From NCBI RefSeq assembly GCF_904849725.1, contig NC_058519.1:541082316-541146315 (forward strand): a DNA stretch of 64,000 bases. Reading direction: 5' to 3'. Position 1 is the stretch's first letter. Each line of letters starts with the position of its first letter. Both the position numbers and the translations under genes were made by a program. Of the stretch, positions 43,922-54,632 are shown piece by piece. The notes beneath the pieces were generated by a model. It was given only the letters and a program-made list of their open reading frames with translations, was not told the origin of the DNA and did not search any database. This DNA comes from Hordeum vulgare subsp. vulgare. Lineage: Eukaryota; Streptophyta; Magnoliopsida; Poales; Poaceae.

Positions 43922-45700
43922 TTCATCACTAGATTGTGTCTCGGCATCAGAAACAAAGACATCATTTGGATTCTCTGGTGTATCAACATCTGGGTTGCTA
44001 CCGTGCGGGTTCCTATCATCTTTCTTCTTCTTTCTAGGATGACTAGGTGCATCAGTGCTAACTCCTTGAGAATCTTGTTCAATTCTCTTCGGATGACCCT
44101 CAGGATACAAAGGTTCCTGGGTCATTCTACCGCCTCTAGTGACGACTCTGATAGAATTGTCATTCAACTCATTGATTAAGTCATTCTGAGCTTTAAGTAC
44201 TTGTTCTACCTGAGTAGTAACCATAGAGGCCATTTTACTCGGGAGCTTAAGATCATTGACGTTTCTATCCACACAAGCACTTAAATGACTAAGCATACAA
44301 GCATTCTGTTCCAATTGTCTGCTAACATAATCATTGAAACTCTGTTGTTCGGCAACAAAGTTATCAAATTCATCCAGGCATAGGCTAGCAGGTTTATCAA
44401 AAGGAATATCACTCTCATCAAACCTACGCAGAGAATTTACTTCTACTACCTGTATCGGGTTATCGAGACCATGGATCTCTTCGATAGGTGGTAGATTTTT
44501 GACATCTTCAGATTTAATGCCTTTCTCTTTCATAGATTTCTTAGCTTCTTGCATATCTTCAGGACTGAGGAATAGAATACCTCTTTTCTTTGGGGTTGGC
44601 TTAGGAGGTGGTTCGGGAATAGTCCAAGCATTCTCATTGCACAAGATATTATTCAATAGGATCTCACCTTGTTCTACAGTTCGTTCCCTAAAAACACAAC
44701 CGGCACAACTACCTAGGTGGTCTCTAGAAGCATCGGTAAGTCCATTATAGAAGATATCAAGTATTTCATTCTTCTCAAGAGGGTGATCAGGCAAAGCATT
44801 CAGTAGCTGGACGAGCCTTCCCCAAGCTTGTGGGAGACTCTCTTCTCCAGCATGAGCAAAGTTGTATATTTCCTGCAAGGCAACTTGCTTCTTATGGGCA
44901 GGGAAATATTTTTCACGGAAGTAGTAGACCATATCCTGGGGGCTACGCACACAACCAGGAGCAAGAGAAGTGAACTAGGTCTTAGCATCATCCTTTAGCG
45001 AGAAAGGAAACAACTTGGGGATATAGTAGTGGCGGATCTTTTCCTCACTAGTGAATAGGGTGGCTATATCGTGCAGTTTGGTAAGATGGGCTACAACCGT
45101 TTCAGACTCATAACCGTGAAAAGGATCAAATTCGACCAGAGTGATAAACTCAGGGTCGACAGATAATTCATAATCCTTATCGGTCACAAAGATAGGCGAA
45201 GTAGCAAACTTCGGGTCATATTTCATCCTAGCGTTCAGAGATTTTTCTTTCCACTTGAGCAGTAGTTTCTCAACATCATAGCTATCCTTACACGCAAGAA
45301 AATCCTCAGCTATCTCTCCCTCCATAACATAGCAGTCAAGCGTATCAGGATATTCATGTCTAGTGGAGCTGGTTCTAGCAGGCAAAATAGCAGGTTCTAC
45401 TTCAATAGTATTAGCAGTTTCAGAAGTATCATCACATCTAGCAGCAACTCTAGCAATTTGTGCATCAAGGAATGCACCTAGTGGCAAATAAGTATCAAGC
45501 ATAGCATCATCATAAGCATCATGGGAAGCAGAAGTAGCATCATCAAGCACATGCGACATATAAAGATTTCTAGCAGGAGGCGATGTCGCAAACTTACTCA
45601 TAACTGAAGGTGAATCAAGTGCAGAGCTAGATGGTAGTTCCTTACCTGTCCTTGTAGTGGAGGGCAAGACTTTAGTTCTTGGATATATCGGATTCCTCAT
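43922..45700 (-). pseudogene. gag: A1 gag (one stop, then split by C2)
   Basis: One frame runs from the ATG at 45700 (MRNPIYPRTKVLP) to the C2 insertion at 43921, broken only by a TAG at 44975-44977, apparently from TGG. The retrotransposon gag domain contains YYFREKYFPAHKKQVALQEI and NALPDHPLEKNEILDIFYNG. It is followed by a glutamine/asparagine-rich and basic C-terminal part. The frame continues into protease at 35103. Gag-pro being one ORF without RT fits a shortened, parasitic Athila element. Confidence 0.87.
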
Positions 45701-45749
45701 TGTGACCAGCAGACATAAATCCCAAGTGACTCAGAGAATATAGTTGTGC

Positions 45750-45768
45750 TTCCCCGGCAACGACACCA
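45750..45768 (-). other. A1 primer-binding site
   Basis: On the minus strand TGGTGTCGTTGCCGGGGAA lies 11 bp after the 5' LTR. It is close to TGGCGCCGTTGCCGGGGA, the tRNA-Asp-type primer site usual for Athila elements. Confidence 0.75.
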
Positions 45769-45779
45769 GAAAAAGGTCT

Positions 45780-47196
45780 TGATAACCCACACGTATAGGG
45801 GACCGCAACAGTTTTCGAGGGTATAGTATTTAACCCAAATTTATTGATTCGACTCAAGGGGAAGCGAAAGAATATTCTCAAGTATTAGCAGCTGAGTTGT
45901 CAATTCAACCACACCTGAAAGATTTAGTATATGCAGCAAAGTATCAGTAGCAAAGTAGTATGATAGCAGCAGTAGCAACAGTAACCAGTAGCAGCAAAGT
46001 AACAACAGTAGCAGCAAAGTAACAGTAGCAGCAGTGACGGTAGTAGCGACAGAGTAACATAGCATGGACCAGTAGGAAGGACTAGTAGGCATTGGATCGG
46101 TGATGGATGATTACACCGGATGCTATTCATCAGGTAACAGTTACAACACGGAGAGATATGTAACTAGCTCCAGTTCATCAATCTAATGTAGGCATGTATT
46201 CCGTATGTAGTCATACGTGCTTAGGGAAAAGAACTTGCATGAAATCTATTGTCCATCACTCCCGTGGCAGCGGGGTCCTAATGGAAACTACGGGATATTA
46301 AAGTTCTCCTTTTAATAAAGAACCGGACCAATGCATTAACACTTGGTGAATACATGAACTCCTTATACTATGGTCATCTCCGGGAATGGTTCCGGCTATT
46401 GTCACTCCGGGGTTGCCGGGTCATAACACATAGTATGTGACTACAACTTGCAAGATAGGACCTAAAACACACATATATTGGCGACAACATAATAGGTTCA
46501 GATCTGAAATCATGGCACTCGGGCCATAGTGACAAGCATTAAGCATGGCAAAGTAGTAGCAACATCAATCTCAGAACATAGTGGGTACTAGGGATCAATC
46601 CCCGTCAAAACTAACTCGATTACATGATAGATCTCATCCAACCCATCACCGTCCAGCAAGCCTACAATGAGATTACTCACGAACGGTGAAGAGCATCATG
46701 GAATTGGTGATGAAGGAAGGTTGATGATGACGATGGCGACGATCTCCCCTCTCCGGAGCCCAAAACGGACTCCAGATCTGCCCTACTGAGGAAGAACAGG
46801 AGGTGGCGGCGCCTCCGTATCGTAAAACATGATGAACTATTCTCCTTGATTTTTTTCCGGACGAAAGAGGATATATAGAGCTGGAATTGGGGGCGGCGGA
46901 GTCCCGAGGGGCTCACAAGCCTGCCAGGCCTGGCCGGGGGGGGCCTGGTGGGCTTGTGAGCTCCTGGCTCCGTCCCTCCAGTTGATTCTTGCGCCAGTAT
47001 TTTTTATATATTCCACAAAAAATCCTCGTAGATTTCCAGGTCATTCCGAGAACTTTTATTTCTGCGCAAAAACAACACCATGGCAATTCTGCTGAAAACA
47101 ATGTGAGTCCGGGTTAGTTCCATTCAAATCATGCAAATTAGAGTCCAAAACAAGGGAAAAAGAGTTCGGAAAAGTAGATTCGACGGAGACATATCA
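45780..47196 (-). repeat. A1 5' LTR
   Basis: 1417 bp; plus-strand limits TGATAACCCACACGTATAGG and GAGACATATCA. It shares the CAGTAGCA-rich stretch, the TATA region and the CCGGCCGGGG-type segment with the copy at 13132-14551. Confidence 0.92.
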
Positions 47197-47201
47197 TAAG
47201 T

Positions 47202-48425
47202 CACGGGATCTTGTATTACGGAACGAGTAAAGAGACTTGCTGGTAATGAGATTGAAAGAGGTGCAGATACCGATGATCAAATCTCGGGCAAGTAACATAC
47301 CGAAGGACAAAGGGAATGACATACGGGATTATATGAATCCTTGACACTGAGGTTCAACCGATAAGATCTTCGAAGAATATGTAGGATCCAATATGGGTGT
47401 CCAGATCCTTCTATTGGATATTGACCGAGGAGTGCCTCGGGTCATGTCTACATAGTTCTTGAACCCGCAGGGTCTGCACACTTAAGGTTCGATGATGTTT
47501 TACTATAGTTGAGTTATATGTGTGGTTACCGAATGTTGTTCGGAGTACCGGATGAGATCACAGACGTCACGAGGGTTTCCGGAATGGTCCGGAAATGAAG
47601 ATTGATATATTTCATTTGGTCACCAGAAAGTTTCGGGCAATTCCAGCAGTGTACCGGCAGTGACGAATGGGTTCCGGGTGTTTACCGGGAGGGGCCCACC
47701 CACCCGGGAGTGAGCCCAAGGCCCTAGGGTGGTGCACAATGTCCTTATTGCCCTGGTGGAGTCAGCCCAAGAGGGCTATGGCGCCACATAAGAAAATACC
47801 AAACGAAAAGAAGAAAAAAAGGGAAAGAGGGAGGTGGGAAGGAAGAGGAGGACTCCTCCTTCCCAAACCGAATTAGAGGAGGAATCCTCCTCCTCCTGGC
47901 GGCCGGCGCACCTTGAGGCCCTTGTGCCTCAAGGCTTGCCCCTCCCCTCCTCCTATATATAGTGGTGGTTTAGGGATTTTTGAGACATAACTTTGCCACG
48001 TGCAACTCAGGGCTATTCCACATAGTTTTACCTCTAGATGGGATTTCTGCGGAGCTCGAGCGGAGCCCTCCACGAGTAGACTGTCACCACCATTGTAGCG
48101 CCGTCAAGCTGCCGGAGAACTCATCTACTTCTCGTCTTGCTTGCTGGATCAAGAAGGTCGAGATCATCGTCGAGCTGTATGTGTGCTGAGCGCGGAGGTG
48201 TCGTCCGTTCGGCGCTAGATCGGAACTGTTCGTGGGACGGATCGTGGGACGATGGTGATTTGAATCATGAAGCTGTACCACTACATCAACCGCATTTCTT
48301 AACGCTTACCGTTGTGTGATCTACAAGGATACGTAGATCTAATCCCCTCTCGTAGATGGACATCACCATGATAGGTCTTCGTTTGTGTAGGAAATTTTTT
48401 GTTTCCCATGCAACGTCCCCCAATA
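47202..48425 (+). repeat. C1 3' LTR, right piece
   Basis: Continues the C1 3' LTR after A1 and its TSD copy (TAAGT, 47197-47201). It parallels 6110-7279 of the 5' LTR, including the TATATATAG box (about 47953-47961) and the region up to CAACGTCCCCCAATA. The terminal dinucleotide is TA where CA is expected. Confidence 0.9.
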
Positions 48426-48430
48426 ATATG

Positions 48431-48959
48431 TACCTAGGGTAGGGTCACAGGACTGACCTAAATGTCCTACCCAAGGGTACCTCATTATTAGGCCAAGGGT
48501 CAGACAGAAGATTCCGACTAGATGAAGATGGTGCTTAAAAGTCACTCGGTACGAGGGCACTCGGATTATATTTACATCCACTCGACAACCCGTGTACACT
48601 CAGAAGGATTCCAGTCGGTATTGAAGATCAGTAGTCACCCACTAGGGCCAACAGACACACGTTCGCCCAATGGTCTTTAGTAGCATTTATTGCCCACTTA
48701 CGTTATCAGTAACATATATATTTAACTCATATTGATCGAGCCCTTAGATGTTGAGGTATTGATGAGAGGTGGCGCACTCTATATAAGCCACCCCTCCCCT
48801 CTGGCACAAGGGTTCGCACCCCCTGTATTACACAAACCACACTGCAAGAGCTCCTGGGCACCTGAGACATATGGCTGTTACCTCCAAGAGAGGGGCCCTT
48901 AGACTCTGCCCTCTCCATTCGTACCCTACACCTCTACTGTCAGGTTTATTCCCACGACA
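48431..48959 (+). repeat. G1 3' LTR, right piece
   Basis: Resumes G1 after C1 with TACCTAGGGTAGGGTCACAG, parallel to the G2 LTR. It contains TATATAAG at 48780-48787 and ends CCCACGACA. The next bases, ACAAC (48960-48964), should be the right TSD copy. The left copy is outside the window. Confidence 0.88.
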
Positions 48960-50357
48960 ACAACAATTTGTCCAAACAGAACGGTCTGTAGAAATCTATT
49001 AAAACAATGTACTTCCGTAACTCCAAAAATTATTAAACTTCATGACATGATTTATAAATTATTTGACAGTATTGTGTTAAAATTTTAGAAACTTTCAAAG
49101 TACGAGTAAAATCTCTTAATTCTAATACTACAGGAAAAGTTTCTGTTTTTATACAACACACATGACACATGCAATTGAAGCATTCTAAATGCAATTCTTG
49201 GAACTTTTTATTGAAAAAAAGATTATAAATAACATATAATAGAGGAAAACAAAATAAAATGACACTCCAAGAAAAATACATATGATGTGACGAATAAAAA
49301 TATAGCCCCAAGTAAGATATACCGATAATGTTGGAGACGAAAGAGGGGATGCATTTTGGGGCATCCCCAAGCTTAGACGCTTGAGTATTCCTTGTGATAT
49401 TACCTTGGGGTGCCTTGGGTATACCCAATGTTAGGTTATTTCTTCTCCTTATTCACCTCATATCGGTATCTCACCCAAAACTTGAAAACTTCAATCACAC
49501 AAAACTTAATGGAACTTCGTGAGATAGGTTAGTATAATAAAGACTGATCATTCACTTAGGTGCTGTCAAGACAATATTCATAATTTTTCTCACATAACAC
49601 CTATTGTATTCTATAATTTCCATACTTTATATCACTGAATATAAGTTATGGAAACACTAAAACAAGCAAACTATGCATTGCAAACAGAATCTGTCAAAAA
49701 TAGAACAATCTCGAAGATTTGCATTAAAAACATACTTACCTAACTCTAACATTTCTGAAACTTTTGACTCTCCGGTAGAATTAGAGAAATTCTACACTGG
49801 ACGCAAAAGTTTCTATTTTTGCACAGAGTCAAACAAGAAAGTATCCACACTATCCCAAAGGCTTTACTTGGCACAAAAACAAAAAGGGTAAATATTGATT
49901 GTCTCCCAACAAGCGCTTTTCTTTAATGCCTTTTAGCTAGGCATGATGGTTTCAATGGTGCTCACATAAAAGTAATGAATTCAAACATAAAGAGAGCATG
50001 ATGAATCACATGGAAAGCACATTTAAGCCTAACCCACTTCCTATGCATAGGGATTTTTTGAGAAAATAATTTATGTGAGCAAGAATCAACTAGCATAGGA
50101 AGGCAAAACAATCATAACTTCGAAATTTGAACACATAGGGAGGAAACTTGATATTATTGCACTTACTACAAGCATATGTTCCTCCCTCATAATAATTTTG
50201 AGTAGAATCATGAAGGAATTCCACAATATAACTATAAAAAACAGAATTCTTTTCATGATTCACAAGCATAGAATTTTTATAACTACCCACACAAGCAAAA
50301 ATCTTATCATTCATAGTAGTGGGAGCAAACTCAACAAAATACCAATCATGTGATACT
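48960..50357 (-). other. Athila-like internal fragment (old host of G1)
   Basis: A 1.4-kb AT-rich stretch with no supported gene. On the minus strand it reads like the noncoding 3' internal region of Sabrina/WHAM-type Athila elements, with a CTAAGCTTGGGGATG polypurine-like motif near 49362-49376 and blocks I recognise from memory around 49900-50350. A short minus-strand frame at 50090-50368 is probably fortuitous. G1 ends at its left side and the SIRE-like LTR begins at its right side. ATACT at 50353-50357 is the candidate left TSD of that LTR. Confidence 0.45.
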
Positions 50358-51773
50358 TGTAAGTGCATCTAGTGCCCCTTAGTGATTTTGGTGGTTTGAG
50401 GACTTATAGGTTAAGTATCTAATGTGTTTATGAGTGTACACAGGATCTATAAGTCACTGAGGAGTTTGAGATATTTGATGAATATCGACCCCTAAAAATG
50501 TATATCTTCGGTTGAAGAAATTGGTCTGAAGCTGAAGAATTGAATCGCGAAGAATCTGCGATGAACTTGATATTCCTCATGAAGATATTGAAATTGAGGA
50601 ATTTGGTGTGTCCTAAAGAAAATAATTCTGAAGACTTCGAAGCATGAAGATCTACTCTTTTTGTTTTGTTTTTTTGACACTTGAGTAATAGGAACACCGT
50701 ACTGTTAAAGGGGGTCGAAGTAACACTTTGGAATGAATTTCCTCGTGATGCTCAACCCAAGCCTAATCCTACCAAAAGCCTCAAGTGAGGAATACGAGTG
50801 ACATGAGGACTCTCATAGTTGAGGGTTCCGACCGTTTCGATAGCCATGCCACATCATTGGTCTTATCCACACCAATAGTCATATTATTTAAGGGCATTAG
50901 TGTCAAATCATGTCGGGATGCTCCCAGGCTATAAATAGCCGCCCCCACAACCATTAGCTGGTTGGCTGCTCCGTTAGAAACTGACACTTGTCATAAGAGC
51001 AACCCAATTCCTCAGAGTCTTCGAGAGTAATTCATCAGTGAGGAAATACCCCATACACCGAAACCACAAACCTAGAACCAAGTGATTGAGCATCACTGCA
51101 GAAGTTGTTCCTGTGTGGGACTGAAGCCTTTTACCTTTGAGGACTGTGCACCCTCCAGACGGTTAGGCGTCATGGTCTAGAGCAATCCAGCAGTCAATTG
51201 TGGATTGCTGGGTGACCAAGTTTGTGAGGGTTTGGAAGTCTGCCCAGAAGACTTACCACGAGTGTTGGGCGACGACTGTGTGTTCTTAGCCCAAGGAGAA
51301 TACGGTAGGGACTGTGTGTCCCGGGACTGTGTGTCTTTTGGTTTCAATACCAAGCTGCTCCAAACCAGCTGTACAACTGTCACAACAGTTGGAACTGGGT
51401 CATCAACTACTGTCTTCGCTGTGAAAACAGGTTCTAATTCCTCAACTCCTTGCATTCCTCAGATTATGTGTTGATGACTTTCACTGTTACTGTTTGAAGA
51501 ATTTGCTGAAGACTTTCTCTGAAATTCCACAACCCCAAATTCTTCACGCTAGTTAATCCTCATCTGTTTTTTGCGTGCCTGCTCACTGTGCAATCTGTTT
51601 TCACATTCCTCACACTGAAAAACTGCTGTTGTGAAACTTTGCACTTCTGATCCTTTACTGTTTTCGCTGTAAGTTAGTCATCAGTGAGGAATTTCCTCAA
51701 AAGGAATTTCCTCAGTGATGAAATTCTAAAAATCTCCTATTCACCCCCCTCTAGTCGATATAACGCACTTTCA
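50358..51773 (+). repeat. SIRE-like LTR-A
   Basis: 1416 bp, TGTAAGTGCATCTAG to GCACTTTCA. TATAAATA lies at about 50930-50937. A short tandem duplication (GGGACTGTGTGTC) near 51310-51338 is absent from LTR-B. Confidence 0.92.
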
Positions 51774-51775
51774 AT

Positions 51776-51790
51776 TGGTATCAGAGCAAG
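51776..51790 (+). other. SIRE-like primer-binding site
   Basis: TGGTATCAGAGCAAG, complementary to the 3' end of initiator tRNA-Met, two bases after the LTR end. It is intact here and missing after LTR-B. Confidence 0.9.
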
Positions 51791-51840
51791 GTACTCCCTT
51801 GTTCTATGTGATTTTGGTTTAACCACCTAGAGTTTTAGTT

Positions 51841-52262
51841 ATGTCGACTGCAGGTATGTTTAAGGTTACTGCAGCATGTCCTACTTTTGAAGGAAATAAC
51901 TTTCCCTTCTGGAAGAACAAGATGCAAATGCATCTACAAGCTACTGATAATGATCTCTGGTATATTGTGGAACATGGCATCCCCATCATCTCTGCTAGTG
52001 TCTCTGCTGCCGATGTGAAGAAATTCAAGCAACTTGCTTCTCAAGGGAAGAATATCATCTGTGGCCATCTGAGCCCAGGCCAGTTTGGAAGAGTGAGTGC
52101 TTTGGTCTCAGCAACACTCATCTGGGAGAGACTCTGCAAAGTGAATGAAGGAGTATCAACCCAGCGTGACTCTCGTGTTGATATTCTTCGCAATCTCTTC
52201 AATCGCTTCAAGAGGCATGACAATGAAAGCTGCCAAGATACCTTTGATTGCCTCACTGACAT
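51841..52262 (+). pseudogene. gag: SIRE-like gag, N-terminal part
   Basis: Opens at the ATG at 51841 (MSTAGMFKVTAACPTFEG) and contains the Copia gag opening phrase FPFWKNKMQMHLQATD and WERLCKVNEG. Real gag sequence ends at about 52262 (FDCLTDI). The remaining codons of the frame come from the inverted repeat. Its missing C-terminal part corresponds roughly to the gag fragment on the minus strand near 58363. Confidence 0.87.
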
Positions 52263-52340
52263 ATCAAAGGTATCATGGCAGCTTTCATTGTCATGCCTCT
52301 TGAAGCGATTGAAGAGATTGCGAAGAATATCAACATGAGA
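52171..52340. repeat. 78-bp snap-back inverted repeat
   Basis: Left arm 52171-52248 and right arm 52263-52340 are reverse complements with two mismatches and a 14-bp loop (TGCCTCACTGACAT). Both arms are gag sequence. Sense gag lies on the left on the plus strand and on the right on the minus strand. The sequence orientation of the whole element switches here. Confidence 0.95.
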
Positions 52341-52346
52341 GTCCCT

Positions 52347-53284
52347 GCTACCCTCTCCTACTTGTTTCTCATTATAGCTTGCAGGTTTTGATCATCATAT
52401 TTATCACTACCCTCTGATGCAGACGGGACTGTGATGATTTTGCTGGGGCTTGGTTGTGTTCCTCTTTCAGCAGACACCTGAGTCTTCACAGGAGGTGGTG
52501 AAGACTTTGTCTCCGAGCTGGTTGCAGCTGGGAGTGAGGAGCTGGAGGTAGCGGTCAGTGGCTTCATGACCGACTTCTGTTCTGGCTTCTCTTGAGGCTT
52601 TGGTGGTGGTGCTGGGGATTTTGGCGCTAAGGATTTTGGCATTGAGGGTTTTGTAACTGATGCCTGAGATGGTTTCCCTTGAGGCTTTGGAGCCCTGGGT
52701 TTTGACGGCACTGACTTTGGTTGAGGAATTGCTGAACCGGAGGTCTCAGCGGCAGAGGAAGTAGCTGCAATTGAAGCAGCATCTGAGGATTCATTGAATT
52801 TCCTCACCGCAGCATCTGCCTGCTTCTTAAGCTTAGCCAAGTGCTTGTCCTTCTCATCAGGATAGTCATCAAGGGTCTTGAGGCTTGAGGGACGTGTCAC
52901 TTGATGAGCCTCAAGTGGAGCCCGTTTGCCAGGAGGCTTCAGAGCGAATTTCTTCGCATACTTGGCAGTGACAAATCTATATTCCTTCCATTCCATAGCC
53001 CATCGACGTTCTATCTTCTGAAGCCGAATCTTTCTCTTGGCCATTGTTTCATTTTCATCAGGTGTGCAATAGTCCAAGTAAATATCCTCAGGGATATCCA
53101 AAGTTGTGTTCTCCTCAAGTTTCTTCCCTCCCTTCTGTTTCCTGTCATCCTCCATTTTCTTCAGCTGAGGATTTTGCTGATGAGATTGAACTCTTGAGGA
53201 TTCTGATGAGACTTGAAGATTTTCTTCAAGAAACGCTGCAAATGAGTTAATGTGATGAGAACCGAGAGATTCATCAGCTGACAT
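52347..53284 (-). pseudogene. Third ORF of the SIRE-like element, left copy (truncated)
   Basis: Opens at the ATG at 53284 (MSADESLGSHHINSFAAFLE) and is colinear with the right-hand copy (64000 downward). The similarity stops at about 52347, where it is fused to inverted gag sequence. It has a highly charged N-terminus, a basic region (KRKIRLQKIERRW) and a proline/lysine/serine-rich low-complexity stretch. In SIRE-type elements an ORF after pol has been called envelope-like. I see no signal peptide or membrane segment in this part. A 5'-UTR intron and promoter motifs precede it. Confidence 0.75.
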
Positions 53285-53292
53285 GTGTGTAC

Positions 53293-53630
53293 CTGTGAAC
53301 AGAGTATAGTTGCGAGGAATTTGGAGAGGTCATATGCGTTCTCAGATTTGAAGAAAATGAAAAAGTTTGACAGTTGAGGAATTTAACCAGTGGTTGAGGA
53401 ATTTGCCTAAGCATACTATTCTTGGGTTCCAGAGTTGTACAGATCCGAAAATCCGCACAATTGACGAATCTCGGGAAAATCTTAGATGCTTAGTGAAGTT
53501 CATCAATGGTGTGGTGATAGGCAGTGTTTGAGGAATCAGGTGCATATGGATTCTTGAAGAAAAACAGATTTCACATCACACATGTAAAATAGTAGATCTA
53601 AATTGCTGTAAAAATAGGGTTATTATTTAC
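53293..53630 (-). other. Predicted 5'-UTR intron before the third ORF
   Basis: On the minus strand a donor CATATAGG/GTAAAT at 53630 and an acceptor CTGTTCACAG ending at 53293 flank a 338-bp intron. The second exon starts GTACACAC followed directly by the ATG at 53284. Confidence 0.5.
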
Positions 53631-53990
53631 CCTATATGGCGCGCACGAAGAACAGACAAGAGTTGCAGAGAGAAGCTCTTCGGTGCGTGTCCAATGCGCC
53701 CTAACCCGGCAGCAGAGGACGTCTACGGCGGCGACGGACGAAGATGGTCCGACTCCGGCGTGGTTCCGGCAACGGAGAAGTCGAGGCAGTGAAGCTCTTC
53801 TTCACCGGCGACGAGACTTCCAGCGGTGGCGCTAGGGTAAGGGGCTTTTTCTGTAGCGAGAAAGTGATGGAGTGACGAAGTGTTTGCCGAGGGGGATAAG
53901 GACATATTTATAACTAGGCAGTTACTGTTGGCGCGAAGAATTCGGACCAAATAGCCCCTGCCTCTAAGTCTCCGCAGGACACGTGTAGCT
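53631..53990 (-). promoter_or_regulatory. Putative internal promoter of the third ORF
   Basis: On the minus strand: G-box CACGTG (53980-53985, within ACACGTGT), then TATAAATAT (53904-53912) about 70 bp downstream, then a GC-rich leader of ~250 bp up to the splice donor at 53630. The leader's composition differs from the AT-rich surroundings and resembles a plant gene 5' UTR. Confidence 0.5.
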
Positions 53991-54632
53991 CCCGAGCAAG
54001 GCGGTGGAGATAGTGGAGATCGTGGTTATCCGAACGTGGGAAGTGGGGTTCAGTTACTTTGTTTTAAAGAAACATTTTTGAAGTTTTGAGGATTTTGTTA
54101 CAAAATCATCAGCTCACAAGGACGCGGTGAGGATTTTGAACAAAGTTTCAAGTAGAACGCATATGAAGAATTGAATAGACTGAATGGGAATAGCAGGGAG
54201 GGAAGGTAGGGTCCGATCACATTCACTTAGATGAAATATCAACTTGAAGAAATAGCTATAAGTGAATGCTGTTGCGGACTTGAAATCACAGTCTATCTAG
54301 TTAAACAAAAATCATCAATGGAACTTGAGGATTTTGTGATAAATTGTCACAATGAAGAAAAATGTTTTGAAGAACAACAAGTTTTGAGGAAATGGAACTT
54401 TTGAAGAAAATCAACTTGAGGAATTTCACGTTGGGCGGTGGCGTGACCCAGCATACAAGAATGTTGATTACTGACGCCACGTACAATTGTCGTAGGGCCC
54501 TGGGAATCAATTTCTTCGTTGATTTCTTCACATTCAGAGTGATATTCTTCATTAGTTGAAGAAAATCAATTCATCATGTGTTGCACATCTAAGTCATCAA
54601 TTTTGCATAAGTGTTAGGATGTGTGCATGTTT
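53991..54632 (-). other. Spacer between pol and the third-ORF promoter
   Basis: About 640 bp of AT-rich sequence rich in GAAGAA/TTGAGGAA words typical of this element. I see no open frame worth reporting. Confidence 0.7.

Larger units (their letters stand above)
13132..47196 (-). mobile_element. Athila-like gypsy element A1 (non-autonomous), carrying D1 and C2
   Basis: A1 lies on the minus strand: 5' LTR at 45780-47196, primer-binding site, gag-protease, ORF1-type gene, polypurine tract, 3' LTR at 13132-14551. TSD TAAGT occurs at 13127-13131 and 47197-47201. Without D1 and C2 it is about 9.4 kb. No reverse transcriptase, RNase H or integrase is visible between protease and ORF1, so the element must have depended on enzymes from a relative. 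Athila membership is supported by the ORF1-type protein and by a primer site close to the tRNA-Asp type. Confidence 0.9.
5572..48425 (+). mobile_element. Copia LTR retrotransposon C1 (Angela/BARE/WIS-like), split by A1
   Basis: C1 occupies 5572-13131 and 47202-48425, about 8.8 kb once the Athila insertion A1 is removed. It has a 5' LTR, primer-binding site, leader, decayed gag-pol, a polypurine tract and a 3' LTR broken by A1. The LTR starts TGTTGGAAATATGCC. The 5' copy ends CCCCAACA, and the 3' copy ends CCCCAATA with the terminal CA changed to TA. Flanks are ACATG (5567-5571) and ATATG (48426-48430), a TSD with one mismatch. Gag-pol contains several frameshifts and stops, so the copy is not autonomous. 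Confidence 0.92.

Noticed and set aside
51177..51474. Short ORFs inside LTR-A and their counterparts in LTR-B (58656-58950)
   Set aside because: They lie within LTR sequence, occur on both strands, and have no coding signature.
53641..53900. Possible independent host gene fragment
   Set aside because: The GC-rich leader looks like a plant gene 5' end, but the downstream exon is the element's third ORF and no host domain is visible. Kept as a promoter feature instead.
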